Shown one piece after another: positions 9,494-18,775 of a stretch of DNA of 64,000 bases. The position numbers were made by a program, and so were the translations under genes. How positions within the stretch are numbered: position 1 is the first letter of the stretch; every line of letters starts with the position of its first letter. Origin of the DNA: Devosia sp. 1566 (lineage in GTDB: Bacteria > Pseudomonadota > Alphaproteobacteria > Rhizobiales > Devosiaceae). The stretch is taken from positions 1,550,001-1,614,000 of the forward strand of contig NZ_CP034767.1 of NCBI RefSeq assembly GCF_004005995.1. The letters are read 5' to 3'. The notes below the pieces were generated by a model that did no database searches, was not told the DNA's origin, and saw nothing but the letters and a program-made list of their open reading frames with translations.

Positions 9494-10762
9494 ATGCGCC
9501 ATCCACTTCCACCCGCCCTCACTATCGTCCCACCAGACCGCCCGCTGACCGGGCATGTTTCGCCCCCCGGCTCCAAATCCATCACCAATCGAGCCTTGTT
9601 GCTGGCTGCGCTGGCGAACGGCACCAGCAGGATCACCGGCGCGCTGAAAAGCAAGGACACCGTCTTGATGGCGGCAGCTCTTCGCCAGATGGGCGTCTTT
9701 GTGGACGAACCCGATCCAACCACCTTTCTTGTGACCGGTTCCGGGCGGCTTCAGGCCCCAGCGGAACCCCTGTTCCTTGGCAACGCCGGGACGGCGACGC
9801 GCTTCCTCACTGCTGCCGCAGCGACGATCAACGGTACTGTCGTTGTCGATGGTGACGAGGATATGCGCCTCCGGCCCATTCGGCCACTGATTGATGCGAT
9901 GCAGTCCATCGGTATCGATGCATCGGCACCTACCGGATGCCCGCCCGTCACCATCAACGGCACCGGCCAGTTCGGCAAAGGGCGGGTGGAGATCGACGCA
10001 TCCCTTTCGAGCCAATATGTCTCGGCTTTGTTGATGGCGGCGCCCTTCGGCAATGGCCCAATCGAGGTTGCGCTTGCCGGTGCGGACATTGGTGCGCGCG
10101 GATATGTCGATCTCACCCTCGCTGCCATGCGGACCTTCGGCGCTGACGTGGCCGAGCAGGGGGAGGGGGCCTGGGTGGTTCAACCCACCGGCTACAAGGC
10201 AATCGACTTCAAGGTTGAGCCTGACGCTTCGGCTGCCACTTACCTGTGGGGCATCGAAGCCCTGACCAAGGGGAGCATCGACCTTGGCGTCGCCGCTGAA
10301 GCCTTCACGCAGCCCGACGCTTCCGCCCGCGCCGTGCTCGCGCAGTACCCCGATATGCCCGCAGTGATTGACGGTTCGCAGATGCAGGATGCTGTTCCGA
10401 CGCTTGCCGTCGTGGCGGCTTTCAACCGGACGCCTGTCCGCTTTGTCGGGATCGCCAATCTGCGCGTGAAGGAAACCGACCGTATCCGCGCGATCGCGAA
10501 CGAGCTTAACCGTATTCGCCCCGGGTTAGCGGTAGAGGAGGGGGATGATCTTGTGGTCAATGCAGACCCGGGCTTAGCCGGTCAGGCGCTGCCTGCACGC
10601 ATCGAGACCTATCATGATCATCGTATCGCCATGAGCTTTGCCCTGGCGGGTCTGATGATCCGTAACGTCACCATCATGGATCCCGCCTGCACGAGCAAGA
10701 CCTATCCCGCTTTCTGGGACATGCTCGAGGGGCTCGGAGTGGAACTCCTTCCCACTACCTAA
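9494..10762 (+). CDS. aroA: 3-phosphoshikimate 1-carboxyvinyltransferase (EPSP synthase)
   Basis: Sixth step of the shikimate pathway: joins shikimate-3-phosphate and phosphoenolpyruvate. The 422 residues show PPGSKSITNRALLLAAL near the N-terminus, LGNAGTATRFL (95-105), RVKETDR and the DHRIAMSFAL block. The overall pattern is closer to the E. coli class I enzyme than to the CP4-type class II form usual in rhizobia. Phe104 takes the place of the proline (E. coli Pro101) in the PEP-site helix. A TTG start at 9458 would add 12 residues. It lies after the suf operon, not next to cmk/rpsA as is common in the order. Confidence 0.92.
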   Translation: MRHPLPPALTIVPPDRPLTGHVSPPGSKSITNRALLLAALANGTSRITGALKSKDTVLMAAALRQMGVFVDEPDPTTFLVTGSGRLQAPAEPLFLGNAGTATRFLTAAAATINGTVVVDGDEDMRLRPIRPLIDAMQSIGIDASAPTGCPPVTINGTGQFGKGRVEIDASLSSQYVSALLMAAPFGNGPIEVALAGADIGARGYVDLTLAAMRTFGADVAEQGEGAWVVQPTGYKAIDFKVEPDASAATYLWGIEALTKGSIDLGVAAEAFTQPDASARAVLAQYPDMPAVIDGSQMQDAVPTLAVVAAFNRTPVRFVGIANLRVKETDRIRAIANELNRIRPGLAVEEGDDLVVNADPGLAGQALPARIETYHDHRIAMSFALAGLMIRNVTIMDPACTSKTYPAFWDMLEGLGVELLPTT

Positions 10763-10781
10763 AGCCGTCGCACCAAAAACG

Positions 10782-10817
10782 CCATTAGCCCGCAAGTGAA
10801 AACTTGCGGGCTAATGG
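10782..10817. terminator. Strong perfect inverted repeat between convergent aroA and helicase gene
   Basis: A perfect 16-base stem (CCATTAGCCCGCAAGT and its complement) closed by a GAAA tetraloop lies between the two convergent genes. No T tract follows on either strand. It probably acts as a two-way end-of-transcript or RNA-stabilising hairpin. Confidence 0.6.
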
Positions 10818-10880
10818 ATTCAATCGAAGCATGAAACAGTTTTGGGGTTTCCACCCCGAAGCTGTGTTCGCGGCTCGAGC

Positions 10881-12413
10881 CTAGCGAGCCGTGGACCGGA
10901 GCAGGAACGCCGGGATGGGGCCGTCGGTGCCAAAGGGGGACTGCGGGTCAACGCCGAGGTCTTCGGGCGCAGGCCGACGCGCATTGGGGCGCTGCCTCGA
11001 CTCGGATTCACCTTGTGACTCGGCCTTTTCACGGCGCCTCGGCCGACGACCGCCGCGGCCCTCCGAGGGCTCAGTAGCAGGCTGTTCCGCTTCAGCAGGG
11101 TTAGTTGTTGCGGGTGCTTCAGCCGGCTGTCCGGTCACCTCTTCAGGTGCAGCTGCTTCCGCCTCGGGCCTTGCAGGCCGGCGGCCGCCGCGGCGCGTGC
11201 GTTGCGGACGGGTGCGGGTTGTCCCCTCTGTCTCCTCCTCAGAAGCCTCAGGCGCGGACTTCCCGTTCTCGGGCACATCCAGCCATTCGATGGGCTTCTG
11301 GATGAGTTTCAGAATGGCATCGAGGTGCTTGCTGTCTGCCGGCGTTACAAAGGTATAGGCCACGCCCGAGCGTCCGGCCCGGCCGGTGCGGCCGATGCGG
11401 TGGACATAGTCTTCCGCATGCACGGGGACATCGAAATTGAACACATGGCTGACCGCCGGGATATCGAGGCCACGGGCAGCGACGTCGCTGGCAACGAGCA
11501 GCGTCAGGCGATCATTCTTGAAGGCGTCGAGCGTTTCGGTACGGCTCTTCTGGTCCATGTCACCGTGCAGTGCGCCAACACTGAAGCCGTGCCGCTCCAG
11601 CGAACGGGCAAGGGTGGCAACGTCGCGCTTGCGATTGCAGAAAATGATTGCGTTGGTGAGGTTTTCGGCCTCCGAAATGCGAGCACGCAGCGAGGCGCGC
11701 TTTTCTTCGGGCTTGGACGACACCTTCACCAGCTTCTGGTCGATCGTGTCTGCCGTTGAACTCTGGCGCGAAACCTGAACGTGAACCGGGTCTTTGAGGA
11801 ACTTCTTGGTCAGGCGCTCGATCTCTTTGGACATCGTCGCCGAGAACAACATGGTCTGGCGCCGAGCGGGCAGCCGCGAGCAGATTTTCTCGATGTCGTC
11901 GATAAAGCCCATGTCGAGCATGCGATCGGCTTCATCGATGACGAGGATTTCAACGCCCGTCAGCAGAATGCGGCCGCGATCGATCTGATCAAGCAGGCGT
12001 CCTGGCGTGGCGATCAGGACGTCCACGCCGCGGTCAAGCTTCTTGTTCTGGTCTTCAAACGAAACGCCGCCGATAATCAGGGCCATCGTGATGCGGTGGT
12101 TCTTGCCGTACTTCTCGAAGTTTTCAGCGACCTGGGCGGCCAGTTCCCGGGTGGGCTCAAGGATCAGCGTGCGCGGCATGCGGGCGCGAGCACGGCCGTT
12201 TTCCAGCAGCGTCAACATGGGAAGCACAAAGGATGCCGTCTTGCCGGTACCTGTCTGGGCGATGCCGATCAGGTCCTTCTTTTCCAGCAAATGCGGGATC
12301 GCCTGGGCCTGAATTTCGGTCGGCTTGGTATAACCTGCGGCGGTCACCGCGTCGGTGACCTTGGTTGACAGGCCAAGCCCGGAAAAATCGTCGCTCAAAT
12401 TCGGTCGTTCCAC
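10881..12413 (-). CDS. DEAD-box ATP-dependent RNA helicase (RhlE-like)
   Basis: ATP-driven RNA unwinding protein, probably in ribosome assembly or RNA turnover. The 510 residues contain the Q motif (GYTKPTEIQAQAIP), Walker A AQTGTGKT (52-59), DEAD within VIDEADRML, SAT and the HRIGRTGR motif. The last 130 or so residues are a low-complexity tail rich in Arg, Glu, Pro and Ala with RGGRRPRRR-type blocks, typical of RNA-binding tails in alphaproteobacterial RhlE proteins. The start used is GTG; a TTG five codons later is an alternative. It is convergent with aroA. Confidence 0.93.
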   Translation of the reverse strand: MERPNLSDDFSGLGLSTKVTDAVTAAGYTKPTEIQAQAIPHLLEKKDLIGIAQTGTGKTASFVLPMLTLLENGRARARMPRTLILEPTRELAAQVAENFEKYGKNHRITMALIIGGVSFEDQNKKLDRGVDVLIATPGRLLDQIDRGRILLTGVEILVIDEADRMLDMGFIDDIEKICSRLPARRQTMLFSATMSKEIERLTKKFLKDPVHVQVSRQSSTADTIDQKLVKVSSKPEEKRASLRARISEAENLTNAIIFCNRKRDVATLARSLERHGFSVGALHGDMDQKSRTETLDAFKNDRLTLLVASDVAARGLDIPAVSHVFNFDVPVHAEDYVHRIGRTGRAGRSGVAYTFVTPADSKHLDAILKLIQKPIEWLDVPENGKSAPEASEEETEGTTRTRPQRTRRGGRRPARPEAEAAAPEEVTGQPAEAPATTNPAEAEQPATEPSEGRGGRRPRRREKAESQGESESRQRPNARRPAPEDLGVDPQSPFGTDGPIPAFLLRSTAR

Positions 12414-12751
12414 TCAAAAGTTTGCCCGCTGCCAAATCCGTTCGAACTGCTCGAAACGGTGCATCGGGAATGGTGTCGCACCGGTTCCTAGAACCGGAAC
12501 AGTTGCGTCACTTGCGGACCAAAAGGGCTAAGCTCGAACGCGTCCGCGTACACACATCAGGCCAATCGGGCGGGAGTGCAGGAACTGCAAAGCGACGGAA
12601 TGGCCCTGAAACAATTTCAGCCACGCCAGCGATGGGCCCCGGGAGACCGCGATAAATGCCGGCAAGCCGGAAAATGCTCCAGCGGGCGGGACCATAGCGC
12701 AAAGCCCTTTCAAGTCAACGGCTTTGCGGCCGATAAGCTTAACTGGGTACT
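12414..12751. other. Intergenic region between parE and the helicase gene
   Basis: No gene is supported here. It should hold the helicase promoter and the end of the parE transcript. Two hairpins are visible: CCGGTTC-CTA-GAACCGG at 12481-12497, and an 8-base stem GCAAAGCC/GGCTTTGC at 12699-12727 which could mark the parE transcript end but lacks a T run. Confidence 0.5.
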
Positions 12752-14773
12752 TTACACGTCCAGGTCGGTGACGAATGCCGCATTTTCTTGGATGAAGTCG
12801 AACCTTGCCTCGGGTCGATTGCCCATCAACCTGTCGACGCTGGACTTCGTTGCATCTTGCGTGTCGATCACCTTGACCTGCAGCAATGTGCGGGACTTGG
12901 GCGACATGGTTGTTTCGCGCAGATGCGCAAATGGCATTTCACCCAGGCCCTTGAAGCGGGTGACGTCAACCTTGCCTTTGCCCGTGAACTCGGTGGCCAT
13001 GAGCTCGTTCTTGTGCGCGTCATCGCGGGCATAAAGCGTCTTGGCGCCCTGGCTGATGCGATAAAGCGGGGGTAGGGCGAGGAACAGGTGCCCACCTTCG
13101 ATCAGTTTCGGCATCTCCTGAAAGAAGAACGTCATCAACAGCGAAGCAATGTGGGCGCCGTCGACATCGGCGTCCGTCATCAGGATGATCTTGTCGTAGC
13201 GCAGATCATCATCGCGATAGCGATCACGGGTGCCGCAGCCAAGCGCCTGGATGATGTCCTGGATGATCTGGCTAGCCGCTAGCTTGTCGCGGCTGGCACC
13301 GGCCACATTGAGGATCTTGCCGCGAAGGGGCAGCACCGCCTGGCTTTGCCGATTGCGGGCCTGCTTGGCGCTGCCGCCCGCGCTGTCGCCTTCCACGATA
13401 AAGAGTTCGGCTCCTTGCGCCGCGGTTTGCGTGCAGTCGGCGAGCTTCCCGGGCAGACGCAACTTACGGGTCGCGCTGGCACGGTCGATCTCTTTTTCCT
13501 TGCGCCGACGCATGCGCTCTTCGGCGCGTTCAACCGCCCAGTCCAGCAGCTTGCCAGCTTGGTTGGGGGAAGCGGCCAGCCAATGGTCAAAAGCATCGCG
13601 AATGGCGGTGTCCACGATCCGGGTTGCTTCACCCGAGGCGAGCTTGTCCTTGGTTTGGCCGACAAATTCGGGCTCCCTGACAAACACCGAGAGCATGGCG
13701 TTGCAGTGCGCGAACAGGTCCTCGGCGGTCACATTGGCCGCCGCCTTGTTCTTGGTCAGTTCGGCGTAGTTCTTGAGACCCCGCAGTAGCGCGGTCCGCA
13801 GCCCAGTCTCATGGGTGCCGCCATCCGGCGTTGGCACGGTGTTGCAGTACGAAGCAACGCCGCCATCTCCAAGGGTCCAGGCGATAGCCCACTCGGTTGC
13901 GCCGTGTGTACCGGGCTTGCCGTGGCTGCCCGAGAATATGTCATCGACGATCCGGGTTTCTCCGGCAATCCGGTCGGCCATGAAGTCGCGCAACCCACCG
14001 GGATAGTGGAAGACCGCACGGGCTGGCGCGTCGTCGCTCGCCAATTCCTCGTCGCAACTCCAGCGCAGTTCCACCCCGCCAAAGAGATAAGCCTTGGCGC
14101 GAGTCATCTTGAACAGGCGTGCGGCCGAGAAGCGGGCGCCGTCGCCAAAGATTTGCGGATCGGGATGGAAGCGCGTGGTGGTGCCGCGTCGGTTATTTAT
14201 CCGGCCCAGATGCTGGATCTCGCCAACCGGCTTGCCGCGCGAGAATTGCAGGCGGTGCAGCTGCTGCTCGCGGGCGACTTCCACCACCATGTCATCCGAA
14301 AGGGCATTCACTACGGAAACGCCCACGCCGTGGAGACCGCCCGAGGTTTCATAGGCCTTGGAGTCGAACTTGCCGCCGGCATGGAGCACAGTGTGAACGA
14401 TTTCCAAGGTGGAGCGATTGGGAAATTTGGGGTGAGTTTCGACGGGGATGCCCCGGCCGTTGTCGGAAACGGTAATATAGCCGTCGGCGCCCAGATGGAC
14501 CTCGATGCGGCTGGCGTGGCCGGCGATCGCCTCGTCCATGGAGTTGTCGATCACCTCGGCAAAAAGGTGGTGCAGGGCGTTGATGTCGGTGCCGCCGATA
14601 TACATGCCCGGACGGCGCCGGACCGGCTCAAGTCCTTCCAGTACCTCAATATCTGCGGCGGAATAGTCGTGCTGCGCGGGCGCTTGGCGCGCAGATGGCC
14701 GGCTACGCTCAACAGGCGCGGGTGCACTTGCTAACTCAGCTGCAGCTGCAAAAAGGTCTTCGACTTCCGACAT
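12752..14773 (-). CDS. parE: DNA topoisomerase IV subunit B
   Basis: ATPase subunit of topoisomerase IV, which unlinks daughter chromosomes with ParC. The 673 residues carry the GHKL ATPase motifs (EVIDNSMDEA, DNGRGIP, GGLHGVGVSVVNAL) and the TOPRIM parts EGDSAGGSA and DADVDGAHI. QAVLPLRGKILNV together with a short C-terminus ending in RFDFIQENA argues for ParE over GyrB. The ATG at 14773 follows CGGGGAAC; earlier in-frame ATGs at 14815 and 14845 would add 14 or 24 residues without a clear ribosome site. Confidence 0.93.
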   Translation of the reverse strand: MSEVEDLFAAAAELASAPAPVERSRPSARQAPAQHDYSAADIEVLEGLEPVRRRPGMYIGGTDINALHHLFAEVIDNSMDEAIAGHASRIEVHLGADGYITVSDNGRGIPVETHPKFPNRSTLEIVHTVLHAGGKFDSKAYETSGGLHGVGVSVVNALSDDMVVEVAREQQLHRLQFSRGKPVGEIQHLGRINNRRGTTTRFHPDPQIFGDGARFSAARLFKMTRAKAYLFGGVELRWSCDEELASDDAPARAVFHYPGGLRDFMADRIAGETRIVDDIFSGSHGKPGTHGATEWAIAWTLGDGGVASYCNTVPTPDGGTHETGLRTALLRGLKNYAELTKNKAAANVTAEDLFAHCNAMLSVFVREPEFVGQTKDKLASGEATRIVDTAIRDAFDHWLAASPNQAGKLLDWAVERAEERMRRRKEKEIDRASATRKLRLPGKLADCTQTAAQGAELFIVEGDSAGGSAKQARNRQSQAVLPLRGKILNVAGASRDKLAASQIIQDIIQALGCGTRDRYRDDDLRYDKIILMTDADVDGAHIASLLMTFFFQEMPKLIEGGHLFLALPPLYRISQGAKTLYARDDAHKNELMATEFTGKGKVDVTRFKGLGEMPFAHLRETTMSPKSRTLLQVKVIDTQDATKSSVDRLMGNRPEARFDFIQENAAFVTDLDV

Positions 14774-15043
14774 GTTCCCCGTCTGCCGAATCGGCGTGTT
14801 CACTGTTGGTACCATATTGCGGTTACGCAAGCGCGCCCGCCCCATTCATGTAAGGCGCTTTCCCCAGATGAACAGTACATGAACGAAATCTGAACGGCTC
14901 GCGCAAGCCGCCGCTTGCCGCAGGCGAGCTTAACCACAGATCCCTCAATGATCGGTGAGCGAACACCCGGCAACTGCCCATTGGCGGTTGACGTTGGTGA
15001 AACGTATTGACCTGCAAGCTGCGACAGGACCGAAGGTAAAGCC

Positions 15044-15364
15044 ATGAACAAAGCGCTGCCAACTCTGATGGCACTGGTCTTGACGCTTGGTGTGGTCGTG
15101 GCCCCGCTGCCGGCACAGGCGCAGTTCGGGATCTTTTTCGGTGACGAGGAGCGCGATTTTCTTCTTGGCCCGATGCTGTGCCTTGATGAGCGCCAGGTTC
15201 GCCAGTCGGTCGAGGCGCAGGGCTATAGCGATGTGTTCCTCAACGTACCCTATGACGAGCATATCCAGGTGCGGGCGACCCGCGACGGGTGGGTTTATCT
15301 GCTCGACTACAACTACTGCACTGCCGAGATCGAATCGGTCGAGCGGCTGCGCCCCGCGCAATAG
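15044..15364 (+). CDS. Small secreted protein with PepSY-like fold pattern
   Basis: A 106-residue protein with a clear signal peptide (hydrophobic stretch followed by an AQA cleavage site near residue 26). The mature part has RQSVEAQGYSDVFLNV and a predicted strand pair with WVYLLDYNYC, similar in layout to PepSY-type or 'antifreeze-like' periplasmic proteins of rhizobia. Two cysteines could form a disulfide. Probable periplasmic location; function unknown. It is divergent from parE with a 270-base spacer. Confidence 0.7.
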   Translation: MNKALPTLMALVLTLGVVVAPLPAQAQFGIFFGDEERDFLLGPMLCLDERQVRQSVEAQGYSDVFLNVPYDEHIQVRATRDGWVYLLDYNYCTAEIESVERLRPAQ

Positions 15365-15485
15365 CGGGCGGGAGTTGTCCCAGTATCGGGCGACGCATTT
15401 ACCAAGCCTTTGCTTCTTGGCAGCACTTTTTTAAAGGCGCGCTGCTAGAACAAGGGTCATACGGTTTTGTGTTTGGAGTTGCCGT

Positions 15486-15656
15486 ATGCGAGCTCGCAGG
15501 GATTGTCGTACTGCGTATCAAGCGGTCCCGGTAAGCTCGGTTGCTATCGACGTTTGGCCTTATGCCGGATCAGGTATTGCGTACCGGCTGGTCAATCTGT
15601 CTGCCCCCCGTTGGGGTGTCCTGGCGTTAGTTTCAGCGCTGTTCTATCTGGTCTAG
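15486..15656 (+). CDS. Possible 56-residue small membrane-associated protein
   Basis: An ATG at 15486 sits about 8 bases after TTGGAG and opens a 56-codon frame ending in TAG at 15656. The N-terminus is basic (MRARRDCR) and the C-terminus is a hydrophobic segment (WGVLALVSALFYLV) that could cross or sit in the membrane. No family is recognised. It occupies an otherwise empty 466-base stretch and is followed by a hairpin, which makes it plausible but unproven. Confidence 0.35.
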   Translation: MRARRDCRTAYQAVPVSSVAIDVWPYAGSGIAYRLVNLSAPRWGVLALVSALFYLV

Positions 15657-15665
15657 TGTGCAGCA

Positions 15666-15682
15666 ATCCCGCCTCGCGGGAT
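15666..15682. other. Small perfect hairpin
   Basis: ATCCCGC-CTC-GCGGGAT lies ten bases after the possible small gene and before the PilZ gene. The loop is only three bases and no T tract follows directly. It may be a weak terminator. The rest of 15683-15830 shows nothing recognisable except the ribosome site of the next gene. Confidence 0.4.
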
Positions 15683-15830
15683 CCCTTGCCCCGCCTTTCA
15701 GCTTTATTCTCGGGCGGGCATTAACCGGCGCTGAAGCCTGCCCCAGACTTGCGGGGAACGGGTGCCGGCCGGTGCGACTTGAACTCTGCGCAGTTAACAC
15801 AAGTAATGACGCTGCGCGGAGGATTTCACC

Positions 15831-16508
15831 GTGCTGCCGAATCTGGACAAGCTTGTGCCACAGCTCAAGTCCGTGTTCGATCGTCAGGAACTCCGCCTGA
15901 CCGCGAACCTGCCGGGCCGCTACGCCATCACCGAGCGCCGCAGTAGAGTCATTGAGCGATTGCCGGTTTTCACCTGCCACCTATGTTCGATCTCTCCTCA
16001 TGGGGCGGCCGTGAAGGCCCCCGTGCTGGGTTTTGAAGGCGAGCGGGTATCCGTCTACTTCAACGCCTTTGGCATCCTGCCGGCTCAGGTTTCCCGCTCT
16101 ACGCCGGAAGGCTTTGAGATGGTGTTCGACCTCAGCCAGGAAGACCAGGAACGGCTTGCGGCCAAGATCATCTGGCACAAGCGCCTGAATGAGGGTGGTC
16201 TCACCGATGCCCGCCGGTTTGAACGCGTTGTTCCGGAAAATGCCACAAGCACTGTGACGCTGCCAAGCGGCGAGCAGGAGCGATGCACCGTGGCCGACAT
16301 TTCGTGCTCGGGTGCCGCCGTCTTGGCCTCGTTCAGGCCCGGCATGGGCACGCCGGTGGCATTGGGTCGGCTGATCGGCCGCGTCGTGCGTCACACCGAG
16401 AAGGGCTTCGCGCTACAGTTTCTCAAGATCCAGCCTGCGGATCGGCTCGAGGAGATGTTGCGGCTACCCAAGGGCCGCAAGGGGCAGGGGCCAGGTGCTC
16501 GAGGATAA
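15831..16508 (+). CDS. PilZ-domain protein (two PilZ-like domains)
   Basis: Probable cyclic-di-GMP effector in the cytosol, 225 residues. Two PilZ-like units are visible: the first from about residue 17 (RQELRLTANLPGRY, with a degenerate binding motif), the second from about 128 (RRFERV, then DISCSGAAV, matching the RxxxR and DxSxxG pattern). Second-domain motifs look able to bind the ligand. The start is GTG after a strong GCGGAGGA site. Role, perhaps motility or envelope polysaccharide control, is inferred from the family only. A shared terminator separates it from glnA. Confidence 0.82.
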   Translation: MLPNLDKLVPQLKSVFDRQELRLTANLPGRYAITERRSRVIERLPVFTCHLCSISPHGAAVKAPVLGFEGERVSVYFNAFGILPAQVSRSTPEGFEMVFDLSQEDQERLAAKIIWHKRLNEGGLTDARRFERVVPENATSTVTLPSGEQERCTVADISCSGAAVLASFRPGMGTPVALGRLIGRVVRHTEKGFALQFLKIQPADRLEEMLRLPKGRKGQGPGARG

Positions 16509-16513
16509 CAGAA

Positions 16514-16535
16514 AAAGGGGCCTTTCGGCCCCTTT
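16514..16535. terminator. Bidirectional intrinsic terminator
   Basis: AAAGGGGCC-TTTC-GGCCCCTTT lies between the convergent PilZ gene and glnA, with A and T runs on both sides so that it can act on both strands. Confidence 0.85.
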
Positions 16536-16555
16536 CCTGTTTCTCCGGGTTCGGC

Positions 16556-17965
16556 TTAGGCCGAGTAGTACATCTCGTACTCGACGGGATGGGGGGTCTG
16601 CTCGAACTTGATTACTTCGGTCATCTTGAGCTCGATATAGCTGTCGATCTGATCGTTGTCGAAGACGCCGCCAGCCAGCAGGAACTCGCGATCCTTGTTG
16701 AGGCTGTCGAGGGCTTCGCGCAGCGAGCCGCAAACATGCGGGATCTGCATCAGCTCCTGGCGGGGCAGCTCGTACAGGTCCTTGTCCATCGGATCGCCGG
16801 GATGGATCTTGTTCTTGATGCCGTCGAGGCCAGCCATCAGCATGGCCGAGAAGGCCAGGTATGGGTTCGCCAGCGGATCGGGGAAGCGGATCTCGATGCG
16901 CTTCGACTTAGGCGACTGACCGAAGGGGATACGGCAAGAGGCCGAACGGTTACGGGCCGAGTAGGCCAGCAGAACCGGAGCTTCAAAACCAGGCACCAGG
17001 CGCTTGTAGCTGTTGGTGGTGGGGTTGGTGAAGGCGTTGATGGCCTTGGCGTGCTTGATGATGCCGCCGATGTAGTACAGGGCTTCCATCGAGAGGCCGG
17101 CATACTGGTCACCAGCAAACAGCGGCTTGCCGTCGCGCCAGATCGACTGATGGCAGTGCATGCCCGAGCCGTTGTCGCCAAAGATTGGCTTGGGCATGAA
17201 GGTCACGGTCTTGCCGTAGGCGTTGGCAACCTGGTGGATGACATACTTGTAGATCTGTACGTCATCGGCAGCCTTGATCATCGGGGCAAACTTGATCCCG
17301 AGTTCGTGCTGGGCAGAAGCCACTTCGTGGTGGTGCTTTTCAACCACAACGCCCATGTCGGCCATTGCAGCGAGCATTTCGCTGCGGATGTCCTGCGCGC
17401 TGTCGAGCGGCGGCACGGGGAAGTAGCCCTTCTTGAGGCCGATATGGTGGCCATTGTTGCCGCCTTCATAGGCGGTGTCGTTGTTGGATGGCAGTTCGGG
17501 GTGATCGACCTCGAAGCCAACCTTGAACGGGGTGTTGGAGTACTTCACGTCGTCGAACATGAAGAATTCGGGCTCGGCCCCGAACATGACGCTGTCACCA
17601 ATACCGGACGCCTTGAGATAGGCCTCTGCCTTCTTGGCGGTGGTGCGGGGGTCGCGGGTATAGGGCTGATAGGTCAGGGGATCGAGAATGTCGCAGTTGA
17701 TGGCGAGGGTCGATGCACCAAAGAACGGGTCCATATAGGCCGAGTTCGGATCGGGCATCAGCACCATGTCGCTCTCGTTGATGGCCTTCCAGCCACCGAT
17801 CGAGGAGCCGTCGAACATGGTGCCTTCTTCGAAGATGTCCTCATCGACGACGCTCACGTCCATGGTGACGTGCTGCAGCTTGCCGCGCGGGTCGGTAAAG
17901 CGCAGGTCGACATACTTGATGTTCTCGTCCTTGATGCGCTTGAGGATATCGCTTGCGGTAGTCAT
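16556..17965 (-). CDS. glnA: Glutamine synthetase type I
   Basis: Assimilates ammonium into glutamine using ATP; dodecameric cytosolic enzyme. The 469-residue length equals that of the enterobacterial GSI. Visible are the active-site blocks [11 protein letters not shown] and [11 protein letters not shown] and the adenylylation site LYELP with its tyrosine near residue 398, so GlnE control is expected. It follows glnB by 51 bases and is probably driven by the sigma-54-like promoter ahead of glnB. Confidence 0.98.
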   Translation of the reverse strand: MTTASDILKRIKDENIKYVDLRFTDPRGKLQHVTMDVSVVDEDIFEEGTMFDGSSIGGWKAINESDMVLMPDPNSAYMDPFFGASTLAINCDILDPLTYQPYTRDPRTTAKKAEAYLKASGIGDSVMFGAEPEFFMFDDVKYSNTPFKVGFEVDHPELPSNNDTAYEGGNNGHHIGLKKGYFPVPPLDSAQDIRSEMLAAMADMGVVVEKHHHEVASAQHELGIKFAPMIKAADDVQIYKYVIHQVANAYGKTVTFMPKPIFGDNGSGMHCHQSIWRDGKPLFAGDQYAGLSMEALYYIGGIIKHAKAINAFTNPTTNSYKRLVPGFEAPVLLAYSARNRSASCRIPFGQSPKSKRIEIRFPDPLANPYLAFSAMLMAGLDGIKNKIHPGDPMDKDLYELPRQELMQIPHVCGSLREALDSLNKDREFLLAGGVFDNDQIDSYIELKMTEVIKFEQTPHPVEYEMYYSA

Positions 17966-18016
17966 TAAGTCTTCCCCTGTTTGGATCGGATGTTGGTTGA
18001 TGGTCTCGCGCGCTAC

Positions 18017-18370
<354 letters not shown>

Positions 18371-18399
18371 CTACGATAGGCTGGTACCGCCTCACAGTA

Positions 18400-18415
18400 T
18401 GCATGACCCGTGCCA
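18400..18415 (-). promoter_or_regulatory. Sigma-54 (-24/-12) promoter for glnB-glnA
   Basis: Read on the minus strand the sequence TGGCACGGGTCATGCA matches the RpoN consensus TGGCACG-N4-TTGCW with one mismatch, keeping the invariant GG and GC at correct spacing. It lies about 45 bases before the glnB start. The sigma-54/NtrC control of glnBA in Rhizobium and Azospirillum supports it. I do not see a convincing NtrC dimer site further upstream. Confidence 0.7.
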
Positions 18416-18647
18416 ACCCAAAGGGAAAGCCCAAAACGTAAGCTTTTGCCGTCCTTTGCGGCGAAACCGATGGGGAAAGCGGGTGCGCAGGGTCGGAGAA
18501 TGAGTAGTTTTCATGCTCCATGCACAAAAAGCGGGCAGGCGACAGGTTGGCGAGAGGGCGAGCCGAGCCCGCAACGGCCGCAATCAAGCTTTGACTGCCG
18601 TTTCATCTTAGGCTAGACCCTCGCGCAACCCGGCCAGCGGGACTTTA

Positions 18648-18732
18648 GCGGGTGTGGCGGAACTGGCAGACGCACTGGATTTAGGTTCCAGCGCCGCAAG
18701 GCGTGGAGGTTCGACCCCTCTCACCCGCACCA
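18648..18732 (+). tRNA. tRNA-Leu (anticodon TAG)
   Basis: A full cloverleaf: acceptor stem GCGGGTG/CACCCGC, anticodon stem CTGGA/TCCAG with loop TTTAGGT giving anticodon TAG, the long variable arm expected of tRNA-Leu, T arm GGTTCGACC, and an encoded CCA end. Confidence 0.96.
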
Positions 18733-18775
18733 TATACTCTCTGGCCCAAACCAATCAAAACGGGATGAAGACCGA

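Noticed and set aside
16283..17968. 561-codon plus-strand frame across the PilZ gene end and opposite glnA
   Set aside because: Crosses a clear bidirectional terminator and is antisense to glutamine synthetase.
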